The position numbers and the translations under genes were made by a program. From positions 27,692-91,691 of the forward strand of contig QMIW01000022.1 of NCBI GenBank assembly GCA_024434165.1: DNA of 64,000 nucleotides, read 5' to 3'. Positions 16,675 to 25,477 of this stretch are shown one piece after another (position 1 is the first letter of the stretch; every line of letters begins with the position of its first letter). Source of the stretch: Chloroflexota bacterium. GTDB taxonomy: Bacteria; Chloroflexota; Anaerolineae; Anaerolineales; Villigracilaceae. Below the pieces are notes generated by a model. That model made no database searches. It was not told the origin of the DNA and saw only the letters and a list, made by a program, of their open reading frames with translations.

Positions 16675-18155
16675 TTTGCTTCCGCATTCCGGGCGTTCAG
16701 GTTGACGCCGGCGGCTTGGAGGGCGGTCGTGATCGCGCCCCGTTCGATGAACCACGCGGTTCCCAGGTAACCGGCTGCCCCGGCGCAAACAACAACGCTC
16801 AATTGAACCAGGGGAGGTGTGCCTGAGGTCAGGTAAAGAGCGGGCAGCGCCAGAGCCGCCAGCCCGATGCCGCAGATAAAAGCGGTCAATTCCCTTGCGA
16901 ACTCCAGGAAGGTGAGTTTCAGGAAATGCGCCGCCACGAAATACCTGATGATGCCGGAAATGATCCCGGCGACCAGGTGTGCGATGCCGACCCCCACCAG
17001 GCTGTATTGCGCGCCGAGCCATAAAAGGAACAGGCGGATGACGAACATGGGAATGGATATCTTAATTAAAATATCGGGACGCCCGATGGCTTTGTAAACA
17101 TCCCCCACGTGAAAACCAATCGAGACGACCCACGCATACAGGCTGAGCGCCTGCAGGATCGGAATGGCATCCAGCCATTGGTCGCCGAATGCCACGCGAA
17201 TCAACGGGTCGGCGGCGATGAACATGCCGAGGCAGATCGGGGTGACGAGCAGTTCGACATACCGCATGACCGACAAAAAGCTCTTTTTCAAGATATCCAT
17301 CTGGCTTTGCAGGGAGGAGAAGGCTGGGAACAACACCGCGGTCATGATCCAAAGAATGTTCAGCACGAGCGTTTGGGGAAGCCGGTAGGCAAGGGTGTAA
17401 ATGCCGAGCGCCGCCGGAGTGTACAGCAAGCCGATGATGAAATAATCGAAACTATCCTCCCAGATGGAGATCGCGTTGTTTCCCATGATTGACAGCCCGT
17501 ACTTGAACATATCCTTTGCAAGGGTTGTGTCCCATGTAAACTTCGGGCGCCAGGGGACGATGATCCACAAAAGCAGGGAGGAAAAGGCGGCGCCCGCAAG
17601 CTGACCGAACACCAATGCCCACACTCCGAAACCCGCAAACGCAAGGCTGATCGAGATGAGGGCTTTGATCAGGGTGTTGCCGAGTTCAGGCACGATCTTC
17701 CTGCGAAAGTTAAGTTCCCGCTGAAGAAGCACGTTCTGAACCGACCCGAACGATGTGATCGTAAAAGTCAGCCCAAGGTACCGGAGGACGGATGTCACCT
17801 GCGGCTCCTTGAAGAACACTGCCGCGTATGGCGCGATCAGAAAAGCGGCGGCGGTCAGGAGTATCCCCGCCGAGACGTTGAAAATGAAGGCGATGTTTGC
17901 CGCCTCTTCGATACGATCCCGTTTCTGAATCAGCGCCGCGCCCAATCCCAGGTCGCTGATCACCGAGAGGTAATCCATGGTAAGCGTTGCAAGAGCCACC
18001 ATGCCAAAATATTCGGGAATCAGGAGGCGCGCGAGGATCGAGATGGCGACAAGATTCAAAACCTTTGCCAGCCCGAATGATAAATACGTCCACCCCATCC
18101 CTTTGGCGGCTTTCGTTTTTACGGCATGATATTCGAGTTCCCGCTGGTCGGTCAC
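16671..18155 (-). CDS. Wzx-type polysaccharide flippase (MOP superfamily)
   Basis: 494 residues with about 12-14 hydrophobic helices spread evenly, matching the polysaccharide biosynthesis/MATE-like family (PF13440 type). Characteristic segments are LARLLIPEYFGMVALA near the N-terminus and SFDYFIIGLLYTPAALGIYTLAYRLP in the middle. It should flip undecaprenyl-linked repeat units across the membrane. The GTG start at 18155 overlaps the TGA of the upstream polymerase gene by the GTGA arrangement, indicating translational coupling. It sits directly between the polymerase and a glycosyltransferase, as expected for a Wzx/Wzy pathway. Confidence 0.9.
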   Translation of the reverse strand: MTDQRELEYHAVKTKAAKGMGWTYLSFGLAKVLNLVAISILARLLIPEYFGMVALATLTMDYLSVISDLGLGAALIQKRDRIEEAANIAFIFNVSAGILLTAAAFLIAPYAAVFFKEPQVTSVLRYLGLTFTITSFGSVQNVLLQRELNFRRKIVPELGNTLIKALISISLAFAGFGVWALVFGQLAGAAFSSLLLWIIVPWRPKFTWDTTLAKDMFKYGLSIMGNNAISIWEDSFDYFIIGLLYTPAALGIYTLAYRLPQTLVLNILWIMTAVLFPAFSSLQSQMDILKKSFLSVMRYVELLVTPICLGMFIAADPLIRVAFGDQWLDAIPILQALSLYAWVVSIGFHVGDVYKAIGRPDILIKISIPMFVIRLFLLWLGAQYSLVGVGIAHLVAGIISGIIRYFVAAHFLKLTFLEFARELTAFICGIGLAALALPALYLTSGTPPLVQLSVVVCAGAAGYLGTAWFIERGAITTALQAAGVNLNARNAEAK

Positions 18156-19711
18156 TTTTTTCGGGCTCCGTTGAGAAAGTCCGTCATTTTGATGAGCGGC
18201 GCGCCGTTGGCGATTGAGACTGCCGCCATGCAGAGACCGATCAGAACCCAAATGTACCGGAAGAATATGCCGTGAAGAAACAGTCCGCTGATCAGGAATG
18301 TGGTTACGGACATGGCTAATGCGCTCGCCCAGGACGACCAGTCGGTGCGGATTTCATAGGCGTCGAATTTTCTTCTTACCCCGTAGATTTCCGCGTAAAG
18401 CGTTATGAAGAAAAGCAGGAACGTCAGAAAACCCAGCAGCCCCGTTTCGGAAAGGATTTCGACATAGAGCGAATGTGCGTATCTTGAATCCGGTTCGTAA
18501 TCAATATCCGTTGCGCTCGATTCCAACCCCAGGTTTGTGGCGTATTCCCAGTAGCGCACGCCGAAATTTCCAAAGCCCACCCCGAAAACAGGATTGGCTT
18601 TGAACATCTCGATGCCAGCCACCATAACCGCCTCCCGCTGGACGAAGGATTCATCCTGGTTCAGCGCGGTTTCGTCGTCCCGGTTGAGGAAAATATTCAA
18701 GGTCTGAAACCGCCGGGAGTAACTATCCGGCAGGATGGAGAGGAGACTGATGAACAGCAGGGCGCCGAGCAGGATATTGACCGGTTTGATCTTCATGTCA
18801 AACGCCAGCAGGGGAGTGATCACAACCAGGGCGACAATCGCCCCGCGGCTGCCCGTGTAGATCAGGGCGAGCAGGATAAGCACGAATGCGATCATGTATT
18901 GCGCTTTTCGCACGCCGGACCGTTCCTGCTTGAGGAAATACACGGCGAAAGGCAGGGAAGAGACCAGCACCTGCCCCCAGAGATTCGGCTCGGCGATCGG
19001 TCCTCCATACCGTAACTCACCAAAGGAGACCTGCCCAAATTCGCTGTACCTTGCCATGTCGAAAAAAGTAATGTCGGAGCCTGTGAGCACCTTGAAGACT
19101 CCCATTGCCGACAGCACCGCAATGGTGACGATCAGCACCTGAAACCCCTTTTTCAGGTGCTCCTCGGTGTTCAGGGTGATGTAAATGCTCACCCCCACCA
19201 AAATATCCTTCGTAATATCCAGGATGATGGCGAAGGCGTTGTCCTTGTATGGCGTTGCGATCACAGAAGTGATGATGGCGAAATAAAAAGCGATCAGCGT
19301 CCATTCGAGTTTCCCCGGCGTGGGGAAGCGGGTGTACCTTCCGCTCTTGAGCAGGTAGTTGATGATCACGCTTCCGAGCGTGATGGCGATGAGCGGGCGG
19401 TTGATGCTGGGAAGAAATCGGTCCGTCAGAATGTCCGAGATGTTTGCATACACGGAAACGATCAGGATATACGCGCCGATTTCGGGTCTTTGCAGGATGA
19501 TGATCGTGACAAGCACCCCTGCAACCCCCGCTATGACATACGACGGCGGCAGGATGTTGCCCAAACTCGAAGCAGCGCCCAGAAGGATGGAGAGGAGAAT
19601 CCCGGCGAGAACAAAGGGCCACCAGGGGATTTGCGTCTCGAACATGGTGGGCAGATATTTCGATATCGGCTTTTTTTCGGTCGTTCCAGTGGCAGGTTTT
19701 TGCTGGATCAT
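18152..19711 (-). CDS. O-antigen polymerase/ligase family protein (Wzy/WaaL-type)
   Basis: 519 residues with about 12 TM helices. The Wzy_C/O-antigen ligase region includes the extracytoplasmic loop with GRYWEY-like RYWEYATNLG, YAHSLYVEILSETGLLG (the conserved H-x-x-Y-x-x-x-L-x-E-x-G-x-x-G) and IYTGSRGAIVAL with the conserved Arg. It should polymerise or ligate lipid-linked repeat units outside the membrane. The start at 19711 (MIQQKPAT) is chosen over 19735 because GAAGGA lies five bases upstream of it. It is followed by a translationally coupled flippase, so a Wzy function fits better than WaaL. Confidence 0.88.
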   Translation of the reverse strand: MIQQKPATGTTEKKPISKYLPTMFETQIPWWPFVLAGILLSILLGAASSLGNILPPSYVIAGVAGVLVTIIILQRPEIGAYILIVSVYANISDILTDRFLPSINRPLIAITLGSVIINYLLKSGRYTRFPTPGKLEWTLIAFYFAIITSVIATPYKDNAFAIILDITKDILVGVSIYITLNTEEHLKKGFQVLIVTIAVLSAMGVFKVLTGSDITFFDMARYSEFGQVSFGELRYGGPIAEPNLWGQVLVSSLPFAVYFLKQERSGVRKAQYMIAFVLILLALIYTGSRGAIVALVVITPLLAFDMKIKPVNILLGALLFISLLSILPDSYSRRFQTLNIFLNRDDETALNQDESFVQREAVMVAGIEMFKANPVFGVGFGNFGVRYWEYATNLGLESSATDIDYEPDSRYAHSLYVEILSETGLLGFLTFLLFFITLYAEIYGVRRKFDAYEIRTDWSSWASALAMSVTTFLISGLFLHGIFFRYIWVLIGLCMAAVSIANGAPLIKMTDFLNGARKK

Positions 19712-19836
19712 TTTTCCTTCGTTTCCAAATGCCATCGCAGGGTTGTTTTCCGTCCCGGGAAAGAACCCGGAAGGATACGGCGGTTTGGCGCCTAATTTTG
19801 CGCGGTGTGCCAGGTTATGGCATATTATATGGGAAA

Positions 19837-21057
19837 TCAGGCGCTTTCCGGCGAATTGAAGGGTTGCAGTCTCGTTGTTTGAAACAGGGCGGCAAGCCTG
19901 CTTATGTTGCCCTGAAGGGTGAATTCCTTGAGCACCCACTCCCGCCCGTTTCTTGCCATGTCCCTCGCCTGGTCGGGATGCAGGTACATGAATTGGAGGG
20001 CGTTTGCCATATCCTGAATGTTTCCCGGTTCCACCAGCAGACCGGTCTTCTCGTGCAGTACAAGTTCGGGAATGCCGGTGATTTTTGTGGCAACCACAGG
20101 CAGTTCACACGCCAGCGCTTCCATGATGGCAACCGGAATGCCTTCACTGACGCTGGACTGGATGTAGCAATCGGCTTGCCGCAGCAGTTGAGCCACTTCG
20201 CTCTGTGTTTTCGCCCCGGCGAGGACGACAAGGTCGCCCGCGTTCGATTTTTTGATCTCCGCCTCTATCTTTGGGCGCTCCTCGCCCTCGCCGATGATTG
20301 TCAATTGAAATGGAACGCCCATGCCGCGCAGACGGGCAGCTGCTTTTATGAGAGTTACCTGGTCCTTCTTCCAGTGAAGCGTGCCGATTTGGAGGATTTT
20401 GAATATTTTTCCTCTTTCGCTTTGGGCGGGGGTGAATCTCAATGGGTCAATGCCGCAGCGGACGATATGACATTTTTCACGGGTCCATTCTCCCAGAAGA
20501 TTTGCCATATAGTTGATGTTGTAGTTGGAGATGGTGGCGATGAAGCGGGCGCCCCGTAATTTTGTGCCAAGCATGGCGTGACAATCGTAGATGTCGTGCG
20601 AATGAACGGTAATGCTGTAACTGATTCCCGTCAGTTTATGGACGATCCAGGCGAGCAATGCCGGGTGCGTTGCGTAATGGGCGTGAATATGTTCGATGCC
20701 TTCTGCCCGCAGGCGTTTGGCGGTGTAAACTGCCTTGGGGAACAGGTACAATCCCTTGGTCAGGAAGTCGAACGAGGAAAGGTTGCCTCTGACGACCTCA
20801 AAAAGGATGGACAAATATCGGATCGGATTTCGAAGGAAGGCTGCGACGTTTTCTGCAAAGATTTCCGCGGAGAGAAAAGGGATGCAATTTGCCCGTTCCA
20901 ACCATTTCTTCGCCTCTTCATGCGCGACCGGCTGGTCCTGGCAAATGAGCGGGTACAGGCGGATGTCGTATCCCAGTTTATCCATTTCGACCATTTCCCT
21001 GAGGATGAAGGTCTCGGAGAGCAGCGGAAAACGGGACATTACGTAGGCGATTTTCAT
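19837..21057 (-). CDS. GT4 family glycosyltransferase (WcaL/AmsK-like)
   Basis: 406 residues. The opening MKIAYVMSRFPLLSETFILREM is typical of the colanic-acid WcaL/AmsK branch of GT4. Other family motifs are HIHAHYATHPALLAW, HSHDIY, QIGTLHWKKDQ and the donor site SSVSEGIPVAIMEALACELPVVAT (E-x7-E). It should add a hexose to the growing lipid-linked repeat. It is the first gene of the leftward polysaccharide operon and lies 125 bases before the polymerase gene. A candidate -10 region lies about 45 bases upstream, shared with the divergent glycosidase-like gene. Confidence 0.9.
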   Translation of the reverse strand: MKIAYVMSRFPLLSETFILREMVEMDKLGYDIRLYPLICQDQPVAHEEAKKWLERANCIPFLSAEIFAENVAAFLRNPIRYLSILFEVVRGNLSSFDFLTKGLYLFPKAVYTAKRLRAEGIEHIHAHYATHPALLAWIVHKLTGISYSITVHSHDIYDCHAMLGTKLRGARFIATISNYNINYMANLLGEWTREKCHIVRCGIDPLRFTPAQSERGKIFKILQIGTLHWKKDQVTLIKAAARLRGMGVPFQLTIIGEGEERPKIEAEIKKSNAGDLVVLAGAKTQSEVAQLLRQADCYIQSSVSEGIPVAIMEALACELPVVATKITGIPELVLHEKTGLLVEPGNIQDMANALQFMYLHPDQARDMARNGREWVLKEFTLQGNISRLAALFQTTRLQPFNSPESA

Positions 21058-21102
21058 GGATGTTCGTCTCTTGATTTTGAAAAAAAGGCTCGACGCCGCC
21101 GG

Positions 21103-21108
21103 TATAAT
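21103..21108. promoter_or_regulatory. Candidate divergent -10 region
   Basis: GGTATAATACC (21101-21111) reads TATAAT on the + strand and TATTAT on the - strand. It lies between a leftward and a rightward gene. No convincing -35 is present in either direction. Confidence 0.35.
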
Positions 21109-21219
21109 ACCTTTGGAAGCCGCTATTATAAAATAGAACCCGGCTGTTTTTGCGCCGGAGAATGTTAACTTGATGACGGCTGGAATTGCCGGCTTTGTGA
21201 TCTGCCCGGAATACCCTTT

Positions 21220-22743
21220 ATGTTTATAAAAAACAAGAGATACGCAGGAATCTTAATCCTTTTACTGGCTTTGGCGGCGCTTTTTGGCTTTGTGCAATTT
21301 TTTTCTGGAACTCCGTCTGTGGGCGTGGTGGATTCCCTGCCGGAGAGTCGGATTAATCCTTCTCCCGGGCCGGAGCAGGTCGTTGTTTTCCCCGTTGCAT
21401 ATCAAGGGTATCTCACAAATCCAGGAGCGGGCTGGCAGGGGGATTTTTCGACCTATTCGTCGTACTATCCAGAGACCGTCCATTACTCGACCCGGACGGA
21501 GATTCCATGGGGGCGGTTAAACCCGGCGGAAGGTGTCTACGATTGGTCTTTGCTGGACGAACAACTTGCGCGGGCGATTGCGGACGGCAGGCAATATGCC
21601 TTTCGCGTATTCACCATGAGCGGCGAAGGCTATGGCGGGCACCAGATTCCCCAATGGGTCCTGGAAAGAGGCGCGGTTGTGCTTCCCTCCGGCGAGCCCG
21701 ATTATTCGAACTGTGTCTATCAGGAGGAGTGGGGGGATTTCGTCAACGCTTTGAGCGAGCGGTACGACGGCAGCCCGGATATTGCGTTCATGGACATCTC
21801 CGGCTATGGGAATTTCAATGAATGGAGCTGGCAAAGCCAGACCGAATGGGATGAACTCTGGGCGGAGCATTACGAGCAGGGAACTGCCGGTCCATCCACG
21901 ATGGATAATTTGGATGGCGAGGCGCGCCGGAGACTTGCGGATATCTTTATCGGCGGGTCCTATGAAGCGCACCGCTGCAGGGACGCCGACGGTCAAATTC
22001 GATGGGTGGATTATTCCCACCCGGGCGTCCAAAAGACCCAGTTGGTCATGCCGTATGCGGGGATCGTGCAATCAACCCAGTATGTTTTTGTTCGGAGAAA
22101 GGATGTCGGTTTTCGGTTCGACTGCCTCGGCAGGGACAGCCTCGACGACCTCCCGGCTGAAGTGCTGCAAATATGGCGGAACGCCCCGATAGTGTACGAA
22201 TTTTGCGGACCGAGAAGCTTCCAAATGGACCTCGCTCAGGCTTTGGTGCAGGAGACGCATCCGATTCTCATTCACAACAATGATTATCAGGGAGACGTGG
22301 ACGAATTGCGGAATTTGCTGACGCCTGTCGGTTATCGCTTCTTTTTGAAGCAGGCGTCTGCAAATGCGGCGGGGTATGCTGGTGAGACTCTGCCTGTATC
22401 CATGGTCTGGCAAAATCTGGGCACATCCCCCGTTTACCCGAAAATGGGGCAGGACCCGGTTCTGTATCTTTATTTGATCAATCGGGAAAACGGCGAAATC
22501 GTGTCGGCTCATCCCATCGAGGCGGATATATCTGCCTGGATGCCGGCGGATCCGTTTCCTTCCCATGATCCGCCTGAGTATCGGATTGACGTCAATCTTC
22601 CGCTTGCATCAAATCTCCCTGCTGGGACGTATGCGCTGACGGTGGCTATCATCGAAACCCGGACCGGCGCGCCAATCCAATTGGCGGTGGAGGGGATGAC
22701 AACGAGCGGTCAGTTTTTTCTGTTCGATATAAATGTCGAATGA
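21220..22743 (+). CDS. Secreted glycoside-hydrolase-like protein (DUF4832-type)
   Basis: 507 residues. An N-terminal signal anchor (about 8-28) precedes a likely TIM barrel: TEIPWGRLNPAEGVYDW resembles the start of GH42/GH5-like barrels, and MDISGYGNFNEWSW could carry an acid/base Glu. The C-terminal 130 residues (GYRFFLKQASANAAGYAGE, VSMVWQNLGTSPVYPK) resemble the beta-sandwich of DUF4832 proteins. It probably acts outside the cell on a polysaccharide, perhaps trimming the polymer made by the adjacent locus. Monocistronic, with no clear ribosome site. Catalytic residues are inferred from position only. Confidence 0.68.
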   Translation: MFIKNKRYAGILILLLALAALFGFVQFFSGTPSVGVVDSLPESRINPSPGPEQVVVFPVAYQGYLTNPGAGWQGDFSTYSSYYPETVHYSTRTEIPWGRLNPAEGVYDWSLLDEQLARAIADGRQYAFRVFTMSGEGYGGHQIPQWVLERGAVVLPSGEPDYSNCVYQEEWGDFVNALSERYDGSPDIAFMDISGYGNFNEWSWQSQTEWDELWAEHYEQGTAGPSTMDNLDGEARRRLADIFIGGSYEAHRCRDADGQIRWVDYSHPGVQKTQLVMPYAGIVQSTQYVFVRRKDVGFRFDCLGRDSLDDLPAEVLQIWRNAPIVYEFCGPRSFQMDLAQALVQETHPILIHNNDYQGDVDELRNLLTPVGYRFFLKQASANAAGYAGETLPVSMVWQNLGTSPVYPKMGQDPVLYLYLINRENGEIVSAHPIEADISAWMPADPFPSHDPPEYRIDVNLPLASNLPAGTYALTVAIIETRTGAPIQLAVEGMTTSGQFFLFDINVE

Positions 22744-22745
22744 CA

Positions 22746-22824
22746 ACCGCTTACGCGGTACCGCAAGGCTTGTCCTGAGCATGTCGAAGGATTCATCTTG
22801 CGATGGGCGGCGCAGCATGAATCC
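22746..22824. repeat. REP-like palindromes
   Basis: Three short structures follow the glycosidase-like gene: a 5-bp hairpin (22746-22759), a segment CTTGTCCTGAGCATGTCGAA resembling a widespread bacterial repetitive element, and an 8-bp inverted repeat (22789-22796 with 22817-22824). They may end transcription, although no T run follows. Confidence 0.5.
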
Positions 22825-22842
22825 CTGTGGGGCAACCGCTGA

Positions 22843-22878
22843 TTAAATGCAAGGCGCCCCAGGCAGGAGTCGAACCCA
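22843..22878. repeat. Partial duplicate of the tRNA-Arg 3' end
   Basis: These 36 bases are identical to 22958-22993, which covers the downstream flank, acceptor stem and part of the T-arm of tRNA-Arg. Beyond 22878 similarity stops, so this is a fragment and not a second tRNA gene. Confidence 0.85.
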
Positions 22879-22905
22879 TATCATCCCCTCAATGGGGGCA
22901 GCCGC

Positions 22906-22977
22906 TGATTAAATACAGGACTTAAATGCAAGGCGCCCCAGTGATTAAATACAGGACTTAAATGCAAGGCGCCCCAG
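22906..22977. repeat. Two tandem copies of a 36-bp unit at the tRNA-Arg 3' end
   Basis: 22906-22941 and 22942-22977 are identical and directly abutting. Each unit ends with the seven bases of the tRNA acceptor strand. There are only two full copies and no spacers. Confidence 0.9.
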
Positions 22978-23042
22978 GCAGGAGTCGAACCCACAACCTA
23001 CTGATCCGAAGTCAGGCGCTCTATCCATTGAGCTACTGGGGC
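22970..23042 (-). tRNA. tRNA-Arg (anticodon TCG)
   Basis: A - strand cloverleaf: acceptor GCCCCAG with CTGGGGC, U8-A9, D-arm GCTC/GAGC, anticodon stem CCTGA/TCAGT with loop CTTCGGA (anticodon TCG), T-loop TTCGACT, discriminator G. Pair 27-43 is a C-U mismatch and the T-stem has two G-U wobbles. CCA is not encoded; CCT follows. It would read CGA and related arginine codons. The -10 box is only nine bases upstream of the 5' end. Confidence 0.9.
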
Positions 23043-23051
23043 GTGACCGAA

Positions 23052-23057
23052 ATTATA
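23052..23057 (-). promoter_or_regulatory. -10 box of tRNA-Arg
   Basis: TATAAT on the - strand, nine bases before the mature tRNA 5' end at 23042. The primary transcript would carry almost no 5' leader. No -35 match is seen. Confidence 0.5.
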
Positions 23058-23186
23058 CACGATTTGTCTCATGCGCCTTCGCCAGCCGAAGATACGGCGC
23101 AAAACAAACAATACCCCCGTAGGTTTGCTCCCATCCAGACCCGCGTGATAGAATTTACCCATCTTTTTCGGAAAGGATTCAACTGC

Positions 23187-24155
23187 ATGGTGGATGTCAG
23201 ATCGTTTGGCGAGAAAGTGATCGGTAGTCTTGAGAAGGTGATCGTGGGGAAGAGGCAGTCGGTGGAACTGGTGGTCATCGGGCTGCTGTGTCAGGGACAT
23301 GTTTTGATCGAGGATGTGCCGGGGGTGGGGAAGACCATGCTTGCGCGCAGCCTGGCGCGCTCGATGGATGCCGTGTTCAACCGCATCCAATTTACCCCGG
23401 ATATGCTCCCAAGCGATGTGACGGGCGTTTCCATCTATAACCAGCAGGCAAACAAGTTCGAATTCCGCCCCGGTCCGATCGTCGGACAGGTCATTCTCGC
23501 GGATGAGATCAACCGCGCAACGCCGAAGACGCAGGCGGCGTTGTTGGAAGCGATGGAGGAGCGCCAGGTGACGGTGGACGGCGTTACGCATTCCCTGCCC
23601 AAGCCGTTTATCGTCCTTGCCACTCAAAACCCCATCGAGTACGAAGGCACGTTCCCCCTGCCCGAGGCGCAGCTGGACCGGTTCCTTCTGCGGCTGAGGC
23701 TTGGATACCCCAGCATTCCCGACGAGATCCGCATCATGGATGACCAGCAGATTCAGCACCCCATTGAGGCGCTGTCGCCCGTCGTGGCAGCGGCGGAGGT
23801 CCTTGAAGCCATCGAGATGGTGAAACGCGTCTACGTGTCGCCCGCGGTCAAACGCTATATTGTGGAGCTCGGTGTCCGAACGCGGCAAAGCCAGGATGTC
23901 TATCTGGGCGCCAGCCCGCGCGGAAGCCTCTCGCTTGCCCGTGCGGGTCAGGCGCGCGCCGCCCTGCAGGGACGCGATCACGTCCTGCCGGACGACATCA
24001 AGGCTCTGGCGGTTGCTGTGTTGGCGCATCGTCTCATCGTCAGCCCGGCGGCGCGGCTGCGCGATCTCAGTTCGGATCGCATCATGCAGGAGATCGTCCT
24101 CTCCACACCGGCGCCGGGCGGCTCGTTTACCGCCGAAACCGCAAGGGTGAATTAA
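23187..24155 (+). CDS. MoxR-family AAA+ ATPase
   Basis: 322 residues. Walker A is EDVPGVGKTMLARSLA, Walker B is VILADEINRATPKTQAALLEAM, and sensor 1 lies in FIVLATQNPIEYEG; PLPEAQLDRFLL and GASPRGSLSLARAG are MoxR-specific motifs. MoxR ATPases act as chaperones or remodelers for partner proteins with DUF58 and VWA domains. The next gene, two bases away, encodes a DUF58 protein, the classical pairing. ATG 23187 has GAAAGGA upstream; the open frame reaching back into tRNA-Arg is an artefact. Confidence 0.93.
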   Translation: MVDVRSFGEKVIGSLEKVIVGKRQSVELVVIGLLCQGHVLIEDVPGVGKTMLARSLARSMDAVFNRIQFTPDMLPSDVTGVSIYNQQANKFEFRPGPIVGQVILADEINRATPKTQAALLEAMEERQVTVDGVTHSLPKPFIVLATQNPIEYEGTFPLPEAQLDRFLLRLRLGYPSIPDEIRIMDDQQIQHPIEALSPVVAAAEVLEAIEMVKRVYVSPAVKRYIVELGVRTRQSQDVYLGASPRGSLSLARAGQARAALQGRDHVLPDDIKALAVAVLAHRLIVSPAARLRDLSSDRIMQEIVLSTPAPGGSFTAETARVN

Positions 24156-24157
24156 TC

Positions 24158-25477
24158 ATGAAAGCAGGGCGAATTCTGGTCGCCTTGATGCTGGTCGTTG
24201 GGCTGGTTGGCGTTTTCGTCAACGGCGCGCCGCTTTACTCCCGCTTCCTTTTCCTGGGGCTTTTGCTGCTCGTCACCGCCTGGGCGTGGACGCGCTGGGC
24301 GGCATTGGGCTTGCATTTGGAACGGAGTTCGCGCGAACTGCGCGCCAATGTGGGGGATGTCTTCGAGGAAAATTACAAGATTCAAAACCGAGGCATCCTG
24401 CCTGTGCCGTGGATCGAGGTTGCCAACCAGACCAGCCTGCCGTTTGCGGCTGGTTCGCGTTTGCTCACGCTGATGATGGGACGCCAGCGCAGGTCGTATA
24501 CCGCCCGCACCTGGCTGACGCGCCGCGGCAGCTTTCAACTGGGACCCACGCGACTCTCCACGGGCGACCCGTTTGGCTTGTTTACTGCGGGCAGGGTTTT
24601 CCCGCCTCACGAAACGCTCATTGTCTTCCCGATGATTCATGAAATTCAAAAGTTCGCTTCGCCTCCGGGGCTGCTGCCCGGCGGCCAGGTCATTCGCAGA
24701 AAATCACAGGATATTACCCCGCACGCGGCGGGCGTCCGTGAGTATGTGCACGGCGATGCAATGAAGCGCATTCACTGGCCCACCAGCATCCGGCGCGGAC
24801 GCCTGATGGTCAAGGAGTTCGAGCAGGACCCGCAGGCGGAAATTTGGATTTACCTCGACTGTCAGAAGATCGTCCATTTTCAAAACCCGCACCGGGAAGA
24901 AGACGTGCCTCTGCACACCATGCTTTTCACGAAGCGCCCGAAAATAAACCTGCCGCCCTCCACCCTTGAATATTCGGTGAGCGCCGCCGCCTCGCTTGCG
25001 CATTATTTCATCGGGCAGAGACGCGCCATCGGCTATGCCAGCGCCGGGCAAACCTTCACCGAACTCCCGGCGGAACGCAGTGAAAGGCAGGAGGAAAAGA
25101 TTCTCGAAACCCTCGCGTTTGTGGAAGCCAATGGGAGCATGTCCATTGCCGCACTGGTGGCGGCGCAGGCTTCCCAGCTTCCGCAGCGGTCGAGCATCAT
25201 TTTGATCACACCGACTGTGCTCCCCGACCTTTTGCAGGCGGTGGACGACCTGCTCATGCGGTATCTATCGCCCATGGTCGTTTTGCTGGATGCGCAAACC
25301 TTCGGCGGACCCACAGGCACGGATGCGCTCGTCAATTCCCTGCGCGAACGGCGTGTGCCCGTCAGCGTCATTGCCTGCGGCGATGACCTCTCGCAGGCGT
25401 TATCGGCTGTCTCATCGGCTTACACTACACAGGATTACCGCGCATGGCAAACACCGGCATACTCACCATTGACCTGA
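24158..25477 (+). CDS. DUF58 domain protein
   Basis: 439 residues. Two N-terminal hydrophobic helices (about 5-45) anchor it, followed by a beta-rich region and the DUF58 core (DITPHAAGVREYVHGDAMKRIHWPTSIRRGRLMVKEFEQD), a VWA-like fold. It is a partner of MoxR ATPases and is often linked to transglutaminase-domain proteins and stress or surface functions. Here an MBL-fold hydrolase follows instead, and the last 34 bases of this gene overlap its start. Confidence 0.88.
   Translation: MKAGRILVALMLVVGLVGVFVNGAPLYSRFLFLGLLLLVTAWAWTRWAALGLHLERSSRELRANVGDVFEENYKIQNRGILPVPWIEVANQTSLPFAAGSRLLTLMMGRQRRSYTARTWLTRRGSFQLGPTRLSTGDPFGLFTAGRVFPPHETLIVFPMIHEIQKFASPPGLLPGGQVIRRKSQDITPHAAGVREYVHGDAMKRIHWPTSIRRGRLMVKEFEQDPQAEIWIYLDCQKIVHFQNPHREEDVPLHTMLFTKRPKINLPPSTLEYSVSAAASLAHYFIGQRRAIGYASAGQTFTELPAERSERQEEKILETLAFVEANGSMSIAALVAAQASQLPQRSSIILITPTVLPDLLQAVDDLLMRYLSPMVVLLDAQTFGGPTGTDALVNSLRERRVPVSVIACGDDLSQALSAVSSAYTTQDYRAWQTPAYSPLT

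Noticed and set aside
22843..22878. Second tRNA-Arg gene
   Set aside because: Only the 3' acceptor and part of the T-arm are copied; no D-arm or anticodon.
22906..22977. CRISPR array
   Set aside because: Two abutting identical 36-bp units with no spacers and no cas genes nearby.
22998..24029. 343-residue - strand frame over the MoxR gene
   Set aside because: Shadow of a highly conserved AAA+ gene, crossing the tRNA.
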